Shown one piece after another: positions 1 to 7,160 of a stretch of DNA of 64,000 nucleotides. How positions within the stretch are numbered: position 1 is the first letter of the stretch; each line of letters starts with the position of its first letter. The DNA lies in NCBI GenBank assembly GCA_963717385.1, contig CAVQWE010000015.1, forward strand, positions 1 to 64,000, given 5' to 3'. The DNA comes from Sva-07 sp963717385 (lineage in GTDB: Bacteria; Actinomycetota; Acidimicrobiia; Acidimicrobiales; Ilumatobacteraceae). Below the pieces are notes generated by a model that saw only the letters and a program-made list of their open reading frames with translations, did not search any database and had not been told where the DNA came from. Position numbers and translations under genes: made by a program.

Positions 1-153
1 CGGTATGGCGCCGAGGTGAACGTTTGTGGCATCGAGTGGGCCTCCACGACGAGACGTAGCCAGGAGCAAGGCTTCATCTACGGCATTGGGCACCCTGGGA
101 CAGTTGTATCGGCGCTACAGGTCTCTCACCGGCGTTGGAAGACTCGCATCTGA
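1..153 (+). CDS. possible C-terminal end of a gene cut by the window start
   Basis: Frame 1 is open from the first base to a TGA at 151-153 and reads as ordinary protein (about 50 codons, including EVNVCGIEWAS). There is no recognisable domain. It would overlap the 3' end of the convergent minus-strand gene by about 39 bp. I cannot exclude a chance open frame in GC-rich DNA. Confidence 0.22.
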   Translation, partial: RYGAEVNVCGIEWASTTRRSQEQGFIYGIGHPGTVVSALQVSHRRWKTRI

Positions 154-498
154 GCACAGTGCAAAGACATCCTCGTGTTCCGGGAAGTGGTATCCGACTG
201 GGGCCTGCTCAATCGCTGCCAGCCGGTCGCCGTCCAGTACGACGGCAAACTCTGCGAGACCGAATTCGGTCGCACATGATGGGCATGGTTCCTCGGCGTA
301 TGCCGGCACCCACCCCCGCCCAGCAACGGGACTGCCAACGTTGCTCCTGGCGCTCCGTCCCGCTGCCCAGTTGATTGAGTCCCCAAGCTCGTAGTCGTGA
401 ATCTGGCACTCGCCGAACTTGAACTGAACCACCCGTGTCGTGGCCACACCACAGTGCCTGCACTCGTTCTCAATGCTCAAGCGGTTGTACATCCCCAT
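115..498 (-). CDS. small hypothetical protein with two CxxC pairs (zinc-ribbon-like)
   Basis: This 127-residue protein has cysteine pairs near residues 14-17 (CRHC) and in the middle (CPSC), spaced as in a small zinc-binding ribbon. No known family was recognised. I chose the ATG at 498 because the open frame upstream (to 636) reads as arginine-rich noise; an ATG two codons later (492) is also possible. The gene is the first complete unit of the repeat-separated accessory array: R1 lies behind its 5' end and the decayed duplicated gene follows. A zinc-dependent structural or nucleic-acid-binding role is possible, but the function is unknown. Confidence 0.55.
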   Translation of the reverse strand: MGMYNRLSIENECRHCGVATTRVVQFKFGECQIHDYELGDSINWAAGRSARSNVGSPVAGRGWVPAYAEEPCPSCATEFGLAEFAVVLDGDRLAAIEQAPVGYHFPEHEDVFALCSDASLPTPVRDL

Positions 499-644
499 GA
501 TGCGACAGCATCGCGTACCAGCACGACGCGACCGAGACACGCCGAGGCGCGAGTCGATGATCAGATCAGAATGTTCACGCCGAACCGTCAGCAGACCGCA
601 CATAGCCGGCAAGATGCTCGCCGACCACCCAGGCATAACGTCCG

Positions 645-700
645 CTCCGTAACCCGACTACGCCACACCAACTCGCGCCGCACCACGGCCCGGAGTTGCC
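645..700 (+). repeat. intergenic repeat R1
   Basis: First member of a family found between the accessory genes. It starts with CTCCGTAACCC and carries the inner CGGCCC block about 41 nt downstream, the same spacing as in R4, R5 and R6. It abuts the left end of duplicated unit A. Confidence 0.5.
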
Positions 701-1475
701 ACAACCTGGCCGCCAGGGCCACTCGGAGCCAGCGTCAGGCGTGCTGAGTCAGCAGACGTTCGAGGTCGGTTTGGAGCGCTGGGTGAACGTCGGACATCTG
801 GACACCAGTCTCCGATAGGACGTTCATTGCTCCGAGCCGCCCTGATCGCCGTCGAGGTGCCACGTGGCGGCGAGTTCGCCCACCAAGTCGCCGTACGCCG
901 GTGACGCCAACTCCGTGAACGTGTCGAGGTCGATGATGTCGTTCCCGAAACGCTTCTTCGTGCGGGTGTACCTCGCGATGTGGGCCTTTGCGCCGACAGC
1001 TCCAGCCGCGGCGTCGATGATGACCAGTTCCAAGCAGAGCAGTGCATCGCCCGACTCGCCGTCGACGGTGATCGTGGTGTCGGCGAGGTAGCCGAACGAG
1101 CTGCAAACCGTGAGTGGTACCACCTGCCGCCCAGCGCGCCCCGGCGTGCTGCGTCGTCCCAACGTCTGCTGACCGCCATCTCGGCGATCGTGAGCACCTC
1201 GCCGTCACGGCATGCGATCACGAGCTCGGACCAGGACCACCCCGGCCAGCCCAGTGGGATGACATTGGCTGCGACGGCGAGAAGGACTGGATCACTCACG
1301 GATGTGCTATCGGCAAGGGTCAGAACAAGGTTGAATCTGGTTGGGCGGTGTGCTGAGGCGTTGATGGCTGAAGCTGCCGGTTGGCAGCGAGGAGCCCGAC
1401 AGCACCCGTAGCATCGATCGCTTCAACGCCCGATAAGGGCACGCGGATCCACCAGCTGACCTCGACCCGCGCCTG
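695..1475. repeat. direct repeat unit A (gene copy plus R2)
   Basis: About 780 bp closely match 4866-5650. The match starts at GTTGCCACA on the left and runs through the gene and the adjoining repeat to AGCTGACCTCGACCCGCGCC on the right. Differences are scattered substitutions plus several 1-3 nt indels. Confidence 0.85.
735..1299 (-). pseudogene. decayed copy of the duplicated unknown gene
   Basis: This is the damaged twin of the intact gene at 4906-5472. It has the same GTG start (1299) and the same C-terminus (ends LLTQHA at 735), but the frame breaks twice. Near 1115-1136 it has 2 nt more than the twin, and near 850 it lacks 1 nt. Close to the N-terminus two further indels (1 nt and 2 nt) cancel out and change about 15 residues. 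The remaining sequence is nearly identical. Function is unknown. Decay after duplication is the simplest reading; sequencing error alone would have to hit one copy several times. Confidence 0.75.
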
Positions 1476-1510
1476 GTTGCTGGAAGTCCCGCGCCGCACT
1501 TTCGTGTTCA
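1428..1510 (+). repeat. intergenic repeat R2
   Basis: Starts GCCCGATAAGGGCACGCGGA and ends near CGCCGCACTTTC. It is closest to R7, the repeat attached to the other copy of the duplicated gene, sharing AGCTGACCTCGACCCGCGCC. This fits duplication of gene plus repeat as one unit. Confidence 0.6.
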
Positions 1511-1589
1511 CATCTTGACCAGGATCGCACGCTCGGAAGGCGTCTGACCTGCCCGCCGAGGGTCGACCAGCGGGTGAAGGATCAGTACC

Positions 1590-2147
1590 TCAGTGTTGCG
1601 ATCCGGGTATCAGCAGCGGCCGTTCGGGCTCGGCGCTACGACCCCCGCCGAGACGGTGTAAGTCCGGCTCGGGTTCCATCAGGAACCCTGTATCTACAAG
1701 ATCAGCAGCGTTTTGAGGGTCGGTGCCATATGTCGCGTAGTAGGCCTCGACCGCTGTTTCGAGGGTCCTCCGCTCGACCGAGCAGGCATCAGAGCGATCT
1801 CGGCTCGTGGTTCCTGCGGCAGCGAAAACAATCATGAACAGGGCAAGAAACACTGCGCCCACAATTCCAAGTACGAGGCCAGCGATGGCCATGCCCTTGC
1901 CGGTGCGCCAACCATTCGACTTGTTGATACGCCGAATCGCGATCGCCGTGACTATGGCGAGGAACGAACCGATCCAGTAGAGCCACAAGATGCCCAGCAC
2001 CATGGAAGCGATCGCGAGGCCATCGACCTTGGGTGCAGCCGGAGCGGGGTAAGGCTGCTGGTACGGGGCGGGCTGCGGTGGTGGAGGTGGGTACGCGGGC
2101 CTAGGGGCAACTTGGGGAGGCGGCGGTGGGCTGGGAAGGCTCGTCAT
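1590..2147 (-). CDS. DUF4190-type membrane protein with proline-rich N-terminus
   Basis: 185 residues. Residues 1-40 are rich in Pro, Tyr and Gln. Two hydrophobic segments follow (about 43-70 and 85-110), separated by a short loop (RRINKSNGWRTGKG) in the arrangement typical of DUF4190. The C-terminal part (CSVERRTLETAVEAY) resembles the soluble part of small pilin-like proteins of actinobacteria. It is likely an inner-membrane protein with the C-terminus outside. No enzymatic motif was seen. It sits alone between R2 and R3 and is transcribed opposite to the repeat orientation. Confidence 0.65.
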   Translation of the reverse strand: MTSLPSPPPPPQVAPRPAYPPPPPQPAPYQQPYPAPAAPKVDGLAIASMVLGILWLYWIGSFLAIVTAIAIRRINKSNGWRTGKGMAIAGLVLGIVGAVFLALFMIVFAAAGTTSRDRSDACSVERRTLETAVEAYYATYGTDPQNAADLVDTGFLMEPEPDLHRLGGGRSAEPERPLLIPGSQH

Positions 2148-2305
2148 GGGATCGTCTCTTTCGAGCGGCGACTTGCAGTGCGTTCACTGGAAGCATCGAC
2201 CTCCGCCGCCGAGTTCTTGAGCCATCGATTGGACTGGCCGTGACAGCGTCTCGCATCGGTGGACATCCGGACAGGATCAGCGAAGCGACCGTGCGCACAC
2301 TTGGT

Positions 2306-2365
2306 CACGCATAATCCCATCGCGAAGCCGAACAGTCGCCGCTGCACTGCGGCCCAAGCGTGACA
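2306..2365 (+). repeat. intergenic repeat R3
   Basis: Starts CACGCATAATCCC and contains GCGGCCCAAGCG with the family's spacing (about 44 nt). A further GATAATCGC lies just behind it. The ~300-bp gap 2148-2451 holds this repeat and nothing else that I can support. Confidence 0.5.
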
Positions 2366-2451
2366 CGAGATAATCGCATTGGGTCATCGCCAGGAATGAA
2401 GTCTGGCTGATATCCCCGTAGGCCTAGACGGAGCGTGCTGGACTCGTTGCC

Positions 2452-2829
2452 GTGCACGTTGAGAACGAGGGACTCGTCGCTGTGATCTCGTTCTACCTGT
2501 ACGGGTTGATCGGCTTGTCGCTCCTGGTCGTCATCTCACCGCTGATCATCGTGGCGGTGCCCTTGCTCGTCGTTCTCGGCCCCATTGGGTTTGCGTGGTG
2601 GCGCAGTCGTCGGAAGTCTCCTCGCGTTGGTGCTGCCGCGCGTCGGTGGCTCGCTACCACCTCGATTGCGGTGTTGGCGTTGCCCGTCGTGCCGGCGCTG
2701 TGGTTCATGATCGACAACGACGACGGCGCTCCACCGGAGAGCTTCTGGCTCGACCCCTCGTGGGGGTTGGTCTTCTTCCGTTCACGTTCGCCGCAACCGC
2801 CTACGCGATGCGATGGCGCGGGCAAGTGA
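2452..2829 (+). CDS. small membrane protein, unknown function
   Basis: 125 residues with three hydrophobic stretches: about 8-32, 34-50 and 72-87. Between them is a basic loop (WWRSRRKSPR). GTG start at 2452. Beyond WGLVFF (about 2779) the frame turns arginine/proline-rich, while the neighbouring frame continues as a plausible membrane segment (PFTFAATAYAMRWRGQ), so a 1-nt indel near 2780 is possible. No family was recognised. It lies between R3 and R4. Confidence 0.5.
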   Translation: MHVENEGLVAVISFYLYGLIGLSLLVVISPLIIVAVPLLVVLGPIGFAWWRSRRKSPRVGAAARRWLATTSIAVLALPVVPALWFMIDNDDGAPPESFWLDPSWGLVFFRSRSPQPPTRCDGAGK

Positions 2830-2858
2830 GTCCAACGCAGCCGGCGCCACATAAACGT

Positions 2859-2932
2859 GCCCGATAATCCGAAGTCGATAACGCACCGAGCGCCACAGTG
2901 CGGCCCAAGCCGAGCGCCCGATAATCCCGCAC
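2859..2932 (+). repeat. intergenic repeat R4
   Basis: Starts GCCCGATAATCC, has an internal GATAACGC, then GCGGCCCAAGCCGAGC, and is followed at once by a second GCCCGATAATCCCGCAC. The double start motif suggests two elements joined or one partly deleted. Confidence 0.6.
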
Positions 2933-2977
2933 CGCCGACGTCTCGTCAGCTCGCGCTACCCGACTACTTTGAGAAAC

Positions 2978-3421
2978 GTGCCGGGAGGTCCCGAACTCAT
3001 CATCATTCTTGTGGTGCTGGCGATACCGGTGGCCATCGTGCTGCTGATCATGGCGCTCAGCGGATCACGAACCGCCGTGCCCAACAGCGGCGACACCATC
3101 GCATTGTCGGGCGATGCGCGGTCATGGCTTGAGCTCGTCGCCAGCGACATCCACCAACTCAACGGGCACCGCATCGAGTGGCTCTCAGCCGATGTGATGC
3201 AGGTGTCGTGGCGTCACCGCTCAGGTTGGGTGTTCATCGTCGCGATCATTCTGTTTCCTTTCGGGCTCCTCGCACTGCTGTCCACGGTGACGTCGTACGG
3301 CACGATCGTCTTGGTCCACGACGGTTCACCATCGACGATCCGTCTGGGCGGCGAGATGTCCAACGCCGCAATCGACGCGATCAACGTGCGTGCTGCAGGA
3401 GCAGTGCCCACGACCGTCTGA
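2978..3421 (+). CDS. small membrane protein with two TM segments, unknown function
   Basis: 147 residues from the GTG at 2978; a TTG at 2969 is the alternative. The first membrane segment (about residues 7-28, ELIIILVVLAIPVAIVLL) starts close to the N-terminus after GGP. The second lies near residues 84-106 (WVFIVAIILFPFGLLALL). Between them is a soluble stretch of about 55 residues, and a short soluble tail follows. The central part resembles small PH-like membrane proteins, but I do not recognise a family with confidence. It is a single gene between R4 and R5. Confidence 0.55.
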   Translation: MPGGPELIIILVVLAIPVAIVLLIMALSGSRTAVPNSGDTIALSGDARSWLELVASDIHQLNGHRIEWLSADVMQVSWRHRSGWVFIVAIILFPFGLLALLSTVTSYGTIVLVHDGSPSTIRLGGEMSNAAIDAINVRAAGAVPTTV

Positions 3422-3500
3422 CCGCAGCGACGGCCGGCCGCCAACGAGGACACGTCAGCCGCAACAGATCCGAGTGAGTGCGGACCACCCATAGCCCGCG

Positions 3501-3575
3501 CTCCGTAATCCCGATGCGATCGGCGGGGGCCCACCCAGTAACGGCCCAAGTCCCGCACTCGGTAGTCGCGCTACC
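3501..3575 (+). repeat. intergenic repeat R5
   Basis: Starts CTCCGTAATCCCG and carries CGGCCCAAG at position 42 of the element, then CCCGCACTCGG. Inner spacing is the same as in R1. Confidence 0.55.
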
Positions 3576-3648
3576 GCCCCAGCGTTGTGAGGTAGGTCGT
3601 TCTTGATCAGCGCTTCAGGCGCAGCCCACGGTTGTTGGTCTCACTACT

Positions 3649-3682
3649 TGACTATGCCTGGTACTTGACATACGTTTGCCTG
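3649..3682 (+). promoter_or_regulatory. likely promoter of the padR pair, leaderless
   Basis: A TTGACT (3649-3654) and a weak TACGTT (3671-3676), 16 nt apart, place the transcription start near the GTG at 3683. No ribosome-binding site precedes that GTG, which fits leaderless translation. This is inference from spacing only. Confidence 0.3.
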
Positions 3683-4060
3683 GTGGCTGATCATGATTCG
3701 CAGGTCCTCAAAGGAATCCTGTCGATGTTGCTCCTGCAGGTCCTCAGCGAACAGGAGGACTACGGCTACTCGGTCGTCGTGCGATTGCAGGACCTTGGAT
3801 TCGACGCCATCGCGGAGGGAACCGTCTACCCCGCCCTGAGCCGCCTGGAGGCCAAGGGCCTGCTGACGTCGCGCCTGGAGCCATCGCAGGCCGGCCCGGC
3901 ACGCAAGTACTACCGGCCCACCACCGCTGGCGTCACCGAACTCGACCGGGCCGCTGGCGCCTGGGTGTCGTTGCGCGCCAACGTCGATCGGGCCATGACG
4001 CCGAAGCCCACACCGACGAACGAAGCTCGGTCCGAAGAACTCCCGGAGGTCACCCAATGA
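3683..4060 (+). CDS. PadR-family transcriptional regulator
   Basis: About 125 residues from the GTG at 3683. The winged-helix core shows the PadR pattern: LKGILSMLLLQVL, then GYSVV, then EGTVYPALSRLEAKGLL (recognition helix and wing), then ARKYYRPTTAG. PadR proteins repress small operons, often including the gene downstream. The next gene overlaps by 4 bp (ATGA), so the two are surely co-transcribed. The open frame extends upstream to 3632, but that part reads as promoter. The regulator probably controls its own operon. Confidence 0.85.
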   Translation: MADHDSQVLKGILSMLLLQVLSEQEDYGYSVVVRLQDLGFDAIAEGTVYPALSRLEAKGLLTSRLEPSQAGPARKYYRPTTAGVTELDRAAGAWVSLRANVDRAMTPKPTPTNEARSEELPEVTQ

Positions 4061-4614
4061 ACAGCTCGACAATCACCCAACGCGTCTCGACGGTGGACAA
4101 AGCAAGAATTGCGTTTGCCGGCTTCCGCTACGACTTCTGGCTCGACCTGCGGTCGGTCCCACGACGTCGACGTCGGGAACTCCGATCAGAACTGAAGTCC
4201 AACCTCACCGACGCAGCCCTCCATGTCGGTATCGGGCCAGCACTCGGCAGTCTCGGCAGTCTCCGAGGTCTCGCCGCGGAGACGACGAGAGACGGCCAAC
4301 TCCGCTCGCGGTGGACTGCAGGGTGGACCGTCGCGGTGACCACGCTCGTGGTTCTCTTCTTCGCATTCCTCGTCCTGACCCTCTACTGGACCGAGGGGGC
4401 ACTGGACGCTGGCGCCACCGAGCCCGTGCGGTCGAGCTTGTTTCCGTTCTTCGGCTCGACCATCGAGCTCGACCCCTCCAACGACGGTCTCGCCTGGTCG
4501 ACGGAGCCAGGACCCATGCCCTTCGTGGTCGCCGTCGCCGTCGGGCTGCTCGTTGCGAAGCCATGGCGCAGCCTCACCAACCGAACCGCAACGAACGAGC
4601 AACGCACCGCCTGA
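4057..4614 (+). CDS. PadR-associated membrane protein (HAAS-like)
   Basis: 185 residues. The first ~65 are soluble and contain PRRRRRELRSELKSNLTDAA, a pattern seen in HAAS/DUF1700-type proteins encoded next to padR genes. Two hydrophobic segments follow (about residues 88-112 and 150-168), with a soluble loop between them. ATG start inside the padR stop (ATGA). By analogy with other padR partners it may be a membrane sensor or a target of the regulator; nothing in the sequence proves this. Confidence 0.6.
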   Translation: MNSSTITQRVSTVDKARIAFAGFRYDFWLDLRSVPRRRRRELRSELKSNLTDAALHVGIGPALGSLGSLRGLAAETTRDGQLRSRWTAGWTVAVTTLVVLFFAFLVLTLYWTEGALDAGATEPVRSSLFPFFGSTIELDPSNDGLAWSTEPGPMPFVVAVAVGLLVAKPWRSLTNRTATNEQRTA

Positions 4615-4760
4615 CTCTCGGGTGAACGGGACTCAGCGGAGCATCGGATCGTCGATCCGCCCGGTCGCACCTCTTTGGACCACCGACTCGCGACCCCCTT
4701 GCAACCAACCATCCAGCAGGACTGAGTTCGCTACCTCCACACCAGGACCCGAACACGACC

Positions 4761-4850
4761 GCCCGGTAACACCGCCCGATAATCCGTTCTCGAAACGGGG
4801 CGGACCCGCACGCTTCGGCCCGGATGCGGTGCCGCACTATCACGCGCAGA
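4761..4850 (+). repeat. intergenic repeat R6
   Basis: Shows GCCCGGTAAC (4761) and GCCCGATAATCC (4774), then CTTCGGCCCGGATGCGG and GCCGCACTATCACGCGCAG. It directly precedes duplicated unit B, as R1 precedes unit A. Confidence 0.6.
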
Positions 4851-4865
4851 TCCGAAAGAACTTGC

Positions 4866-5650
4866 GTTGCCACACCCTGGCCGCCAGGGCCACTCGGAGC
4901 CAGCGTCAGGCGTGCTGAGTCAGCAGACGTTCGAGGTCGGTTTGGAGCGCTGGGTGAACGTCGGACATCTGGACACCAGTCTCCGATAGGACGTTCATTG
5001 CTCCGAGCCGCCCGCGATCGCCGTCGAGGTGCCACGTGGCGGCGAGTTCGCCCACCAAGTCGCCGTACGCCGGTGACGCCAACTCCGTGAACGCGTCGAG
5101 GTCGATGATGTCGTTCCCGAAACGCTTCTTCGTGCGGGTGTACCTCGCGATGTGGGCCTTTGCGCCGACAGCTCCAGCTGCGGCGTCGATGATGACCAGT
5201 TCCAAGCAGAGCAGTGCATCGCCCGACTCGCCATCGACAGTGACCGTGGTGTCGGCGAGGTAGCCGAACGAGCCGCAACCCGTGAGTGGTACCAGCGCGC
5301 CGAGCGCGCCCCGGCGCGCTGCGTCGTCCCAACGTTTGCTGACCGCCATCTCGGCGATCGCGAGCACCTCGCCGCCACGGCATGCGATCACGAGCTCGGA
5401 CCGAGGACCACCCCGGCCAGCCCAGTGGGATGCGACATTGGCTGCGACGGCGAGAAGGACCGGATCACTCACGGATGTGCTATCGGCAAGGGTCAGAACA
5501 AGGTTGAATCTGGTCAGGCGGTGTGCTGAGCGTCGATGGCTGAAGCTGCCGGTTGGCAGCGAGGAGCCCGACGGCACCCGTAGCATCGATCGCTTCAACG
5601 CCCGATAACGCCACGCGTATTCACGAGTAGCTGACCTCGACCCGCGCCGC
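4866..5650. repeat. direct repeat unit B (gene copy plus R7)
   Basis: Partner of 695-1475. It contains the intact gene and its flanking repeat R7, in the same orientation as unit A about 4.17 kb away. Confidence 0.85.
4906..5472 (-). CDS. unknown protein, intact copy of the duplicated gene
   Basis: 188 residues from the GTG at 5472, the start shared with the decayed copy. The frame stays open far upstream to 6309, but that part lies antisense to two other genes and is noise. The protein looks globular and mixed alpha/beta (ELVIACRGGEVLAIAEMAV, RYTRTKKRFGNDIIDLDAF). No signal peptide, membrane segment or known domain was recognised. It is bounded by R6 and R7, and the gene plus R7 is what was duplicated. 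Confidence 0.6.
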   Translation of the reverse strand: MSDPVLLAVAANVASHWAGRGGPRSELVIACRGGEVLAIAEMAVSKRWDDAARRGALGALVPLTGCGSFGYLADTTVTVDGESGDALLCLELVIIDAAAGAVGAKAHIARYTRTKKRFGNDIIDLDAFTELASPAYGDLVGELAATWHLDGDRGRLGAMNVLSETGVQMSDVHPALQTDLERLLTQHA

Positions 5651-5686
5651 ATCGCGGCCCAAGCAGCGCACTGCACTTTCACGCCG
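5600..5686 (+). repeat. intergenic repeat R7
   Basis: Long form of the family: GCCCGATAACGCCACGCGTA at the start, then GCGGCCCAAGCAGCGCAC and TGCACTTTCACGCC at the end. The distance between conserved blocks equals that of R8 (29 nt of variable middle), although the middle sequence differs. Confidence 0.7.
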
Positions 5687-5725
5687 TAGACCTGGCTGAT
5701 CGACGGGCCGTGGGATGATGATCGG

Positions 5726-6121
5726 ATGGACTCGGCGCCCGTGTTGTCCGCGTTGGTTCGCCGCCGGTGCCGGTTCGTTGTGGTTGGCTCGGTGGCACGC
5801 GAGTTGTTGGGCGAGTCGGTGTGTCCGGCGGATCTGGATGTGGTGATCGACTCGGCGGTGTCGCAGCAAGCGGCGATCGTCGAAGCGATGATTGACCTTG
5901 ATGCCCAGCTCGTCCAGAGCCATCGCCTGAGATCGCTGGCCGCGTCGACGGTCTTGCCGTGGCGGTGGTCGTGGACGGTCGTGACATCGTTCGGGTGCGT
6001 GGATGTGATCAGCAGGTTCATCGACGGTTCCGGGTTCGAGGAACACGATCGTGCTGCCACGACGGTGAGGTTGTGCGACGGCTCGGCTGTGCGATGCCAT
6101 CCAACGAGGCATGCCGCATGA
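5726..6121 (+). CDS. nucleotidyltransferase-fold protein (MNT-like)
   Basis: 131 residues. The N-terminal motif VVVGSVARELLGES followed by ADLDVVID matches the GS...DxD pattern of the nucleotidyltransferase fold (G21/S22 and the two Asp near 37-39). The protein is short, like minimal nucleotidyltransferases of toxin-antitoxin or nucleic-acid-modifying systems. The stop overlaps the next start (ATGA at 6118-6121), so it is translationally coupled to the GyrA-like gene. Substrate is unknown. The C-terminal third is less typical, and a frame error there cannot be excluded. Confidence 0.6.
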   Translation: MDSAPVLSALVRRRCRFVVVGSVARELLGESVCPADLDVVIDSAVSQQAAIVEAMIDLDAQLVQSHRLRSLAASTVLPWRWSWTVVTSFGCVDVISRFIDGSGFEEHDRAATTVRLCDGSAVRCHPTRHAA

Positions 6122-7023
6122 GCGCAGCCACCGGACTCGGCCCGGTCGAGACGAGCGTGCTCGAGGCGTACGGCACGGTTAGTGCAGGCGCCGGTCAGCC
6201 GATGGTGAAGAACCAGCGGATCCTGGAGGTGCTGTTCCGGGATCATCGAATCGCACCGCTGTTCGGGTATCGCACGATCTGCGACTTCGCTCGCCCGTAC
6301 GTCAGCCATCTCGAACTGGTCGAGTTCAACGGCAACTACGGGTCTCCTGACTTCTCGGAGGCTTCAGCGAGATACACCGAGTCGCGACTCAGTTCGCTCG
6401 GTGAGGCAGCATTGCTCGTTGAGCGCGGTGAACGCTCGGCGCTCCCTGTCGGCTTGATCAACGGATCGGTGCACGTCGACGGACCCACTCCGCCGTTCGA
6501 CCCGCACCGGATCGTCGCTGCTCTGCTCGCAGTCAAAGATGGTGCATCCGATGGCGAGCTGATCGACACGGTGGGTCCGCCGAGTTTCCCGACCGGATGT
6601 CACGTCGACGTCGACCTCGCCGAGCTGGCCGCCGGTCACGAGGCGGTGGTTCGCTGCGAAGCGCACATCGACCGAGCCGAGAATGGCGAGCTGGTCATCT
6701 CACGCCTGCCGCCCCGATCGAGCGCGTCCGATATCGGAAGCAGCATCGAGAGTCGTGTCCGCCGCGCCGGCAGCGACGTCCTGCCGATCGCCGATCTCAA
6801 CGATGCATCATTCGGCTCGCAGACACGCATCGTCGTGCGTCTGGTCGGCGGCGCAGACCCGGATTCGGTCGCTCGTCAACTCCGCGACATGTGGGGGGTG
6901 CACACCACCATCAGCGTCGAGCTCGACGCACCGTTGCCAAGCGTGCTGCGAACGTGGGTCGATCGACATGGTGACATCGACCTTCGCGAACAGCTCCGGC
7001 CGATCACCGAAGCCGCCCGGTAA
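6118..7023 (+). CDS. stand-alone GyrA/ParC-like breakage-reunion domain protein
   Basis: 301 residues against 800 or more for GyrA. The block EFNGNYGSPD then ASARYTESRLSS aligns with the catalytic region of type IIA topoisomerase A subunits, keeping the Arg-Tyr pair (R85, Y86). LPVGLINGSVHVDG corresponds to the conserved region after the tyrosine, and the rest follows the order of the breakage-reunion domain (FPTG at about 161; LPIADLNDASFG at about 222). The HPHGD motif of the quinolone-binding region is replaced by APLFGYRT. The long coiled coil and the C-terminal beta-pinwheel are absent. I chose the ATG at 6118 because it overlaps the upstream stop. It may act on DNA with host GyrB, poison or modulate gyrase, or be an effector; none of this is shown. 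Confidence 0.7.
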   Translation: MSAATGLGPVETSVLEAYGTVSAGAGQPMVKNQRILEVLFRDHRIAPLFGYRTICDFARPYVSHLELVEFNGNYGSPDFSEASARYTESRLSSLGEAALLVERGERSALPVGLINGSVHVDGPTPPFDPHRIVAALLAVKDGASDGELIDTVGPPSFPTGCHVDVDLAELAAGHEAVVRCEAHIDRAENGELVISRLPPRSSASDIGSSIESRVRRAGSDVLPIADLNDASFGSQTRIVVRLVGGADPDSVARQLRDMWGVHTTISVELDAPLPSVLRTWVDRHGDIDLREQLRPITEAAR

Positions 7024-7101
7024 CGACACGCATAGTCACGGTCTCCACGCCGTCGAGGCCACTCGGCTTCGGCCCAAGCCGAGCACTGCACTACGACAGT
7101 C
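7015..7101 (+). repeat. intergenic repeat R8
   Basis: Starts GCCCGGTAACGACACGCATA, with the TAA being the stop codon of the GyrA-like gene. It contains a perfect 8-bp hairpin (CTCGGCTT, 6-nt loop, AAGCCGAG) around CGGCCC and ends GCACTGCACTACGAC. Block spacing is identical to R7. Confidence 0.7.
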
Positions 7102-7160
7102 GGCTGGTTCGTCGAAGCGATGAGATCAAGGGTGACGCGTGGAAGAACTGATGTGCCGCC

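Noticed and set aside
4906..6309. 467-residue minus-strand open frame
   Set aside because: Only 4906-5472 resembles the duplicated gene; the rest is antisense to the nucleotidyltransferase and GyrA-like genes and reads as noise.
645..7101. Canonical integron attC sites
   Set aside because: The repeats lack paired RYYYAAC/GTTRRRY cores, their ends are not complementary, and no integron integrase is in the window. I therefore call the array only integron-like.
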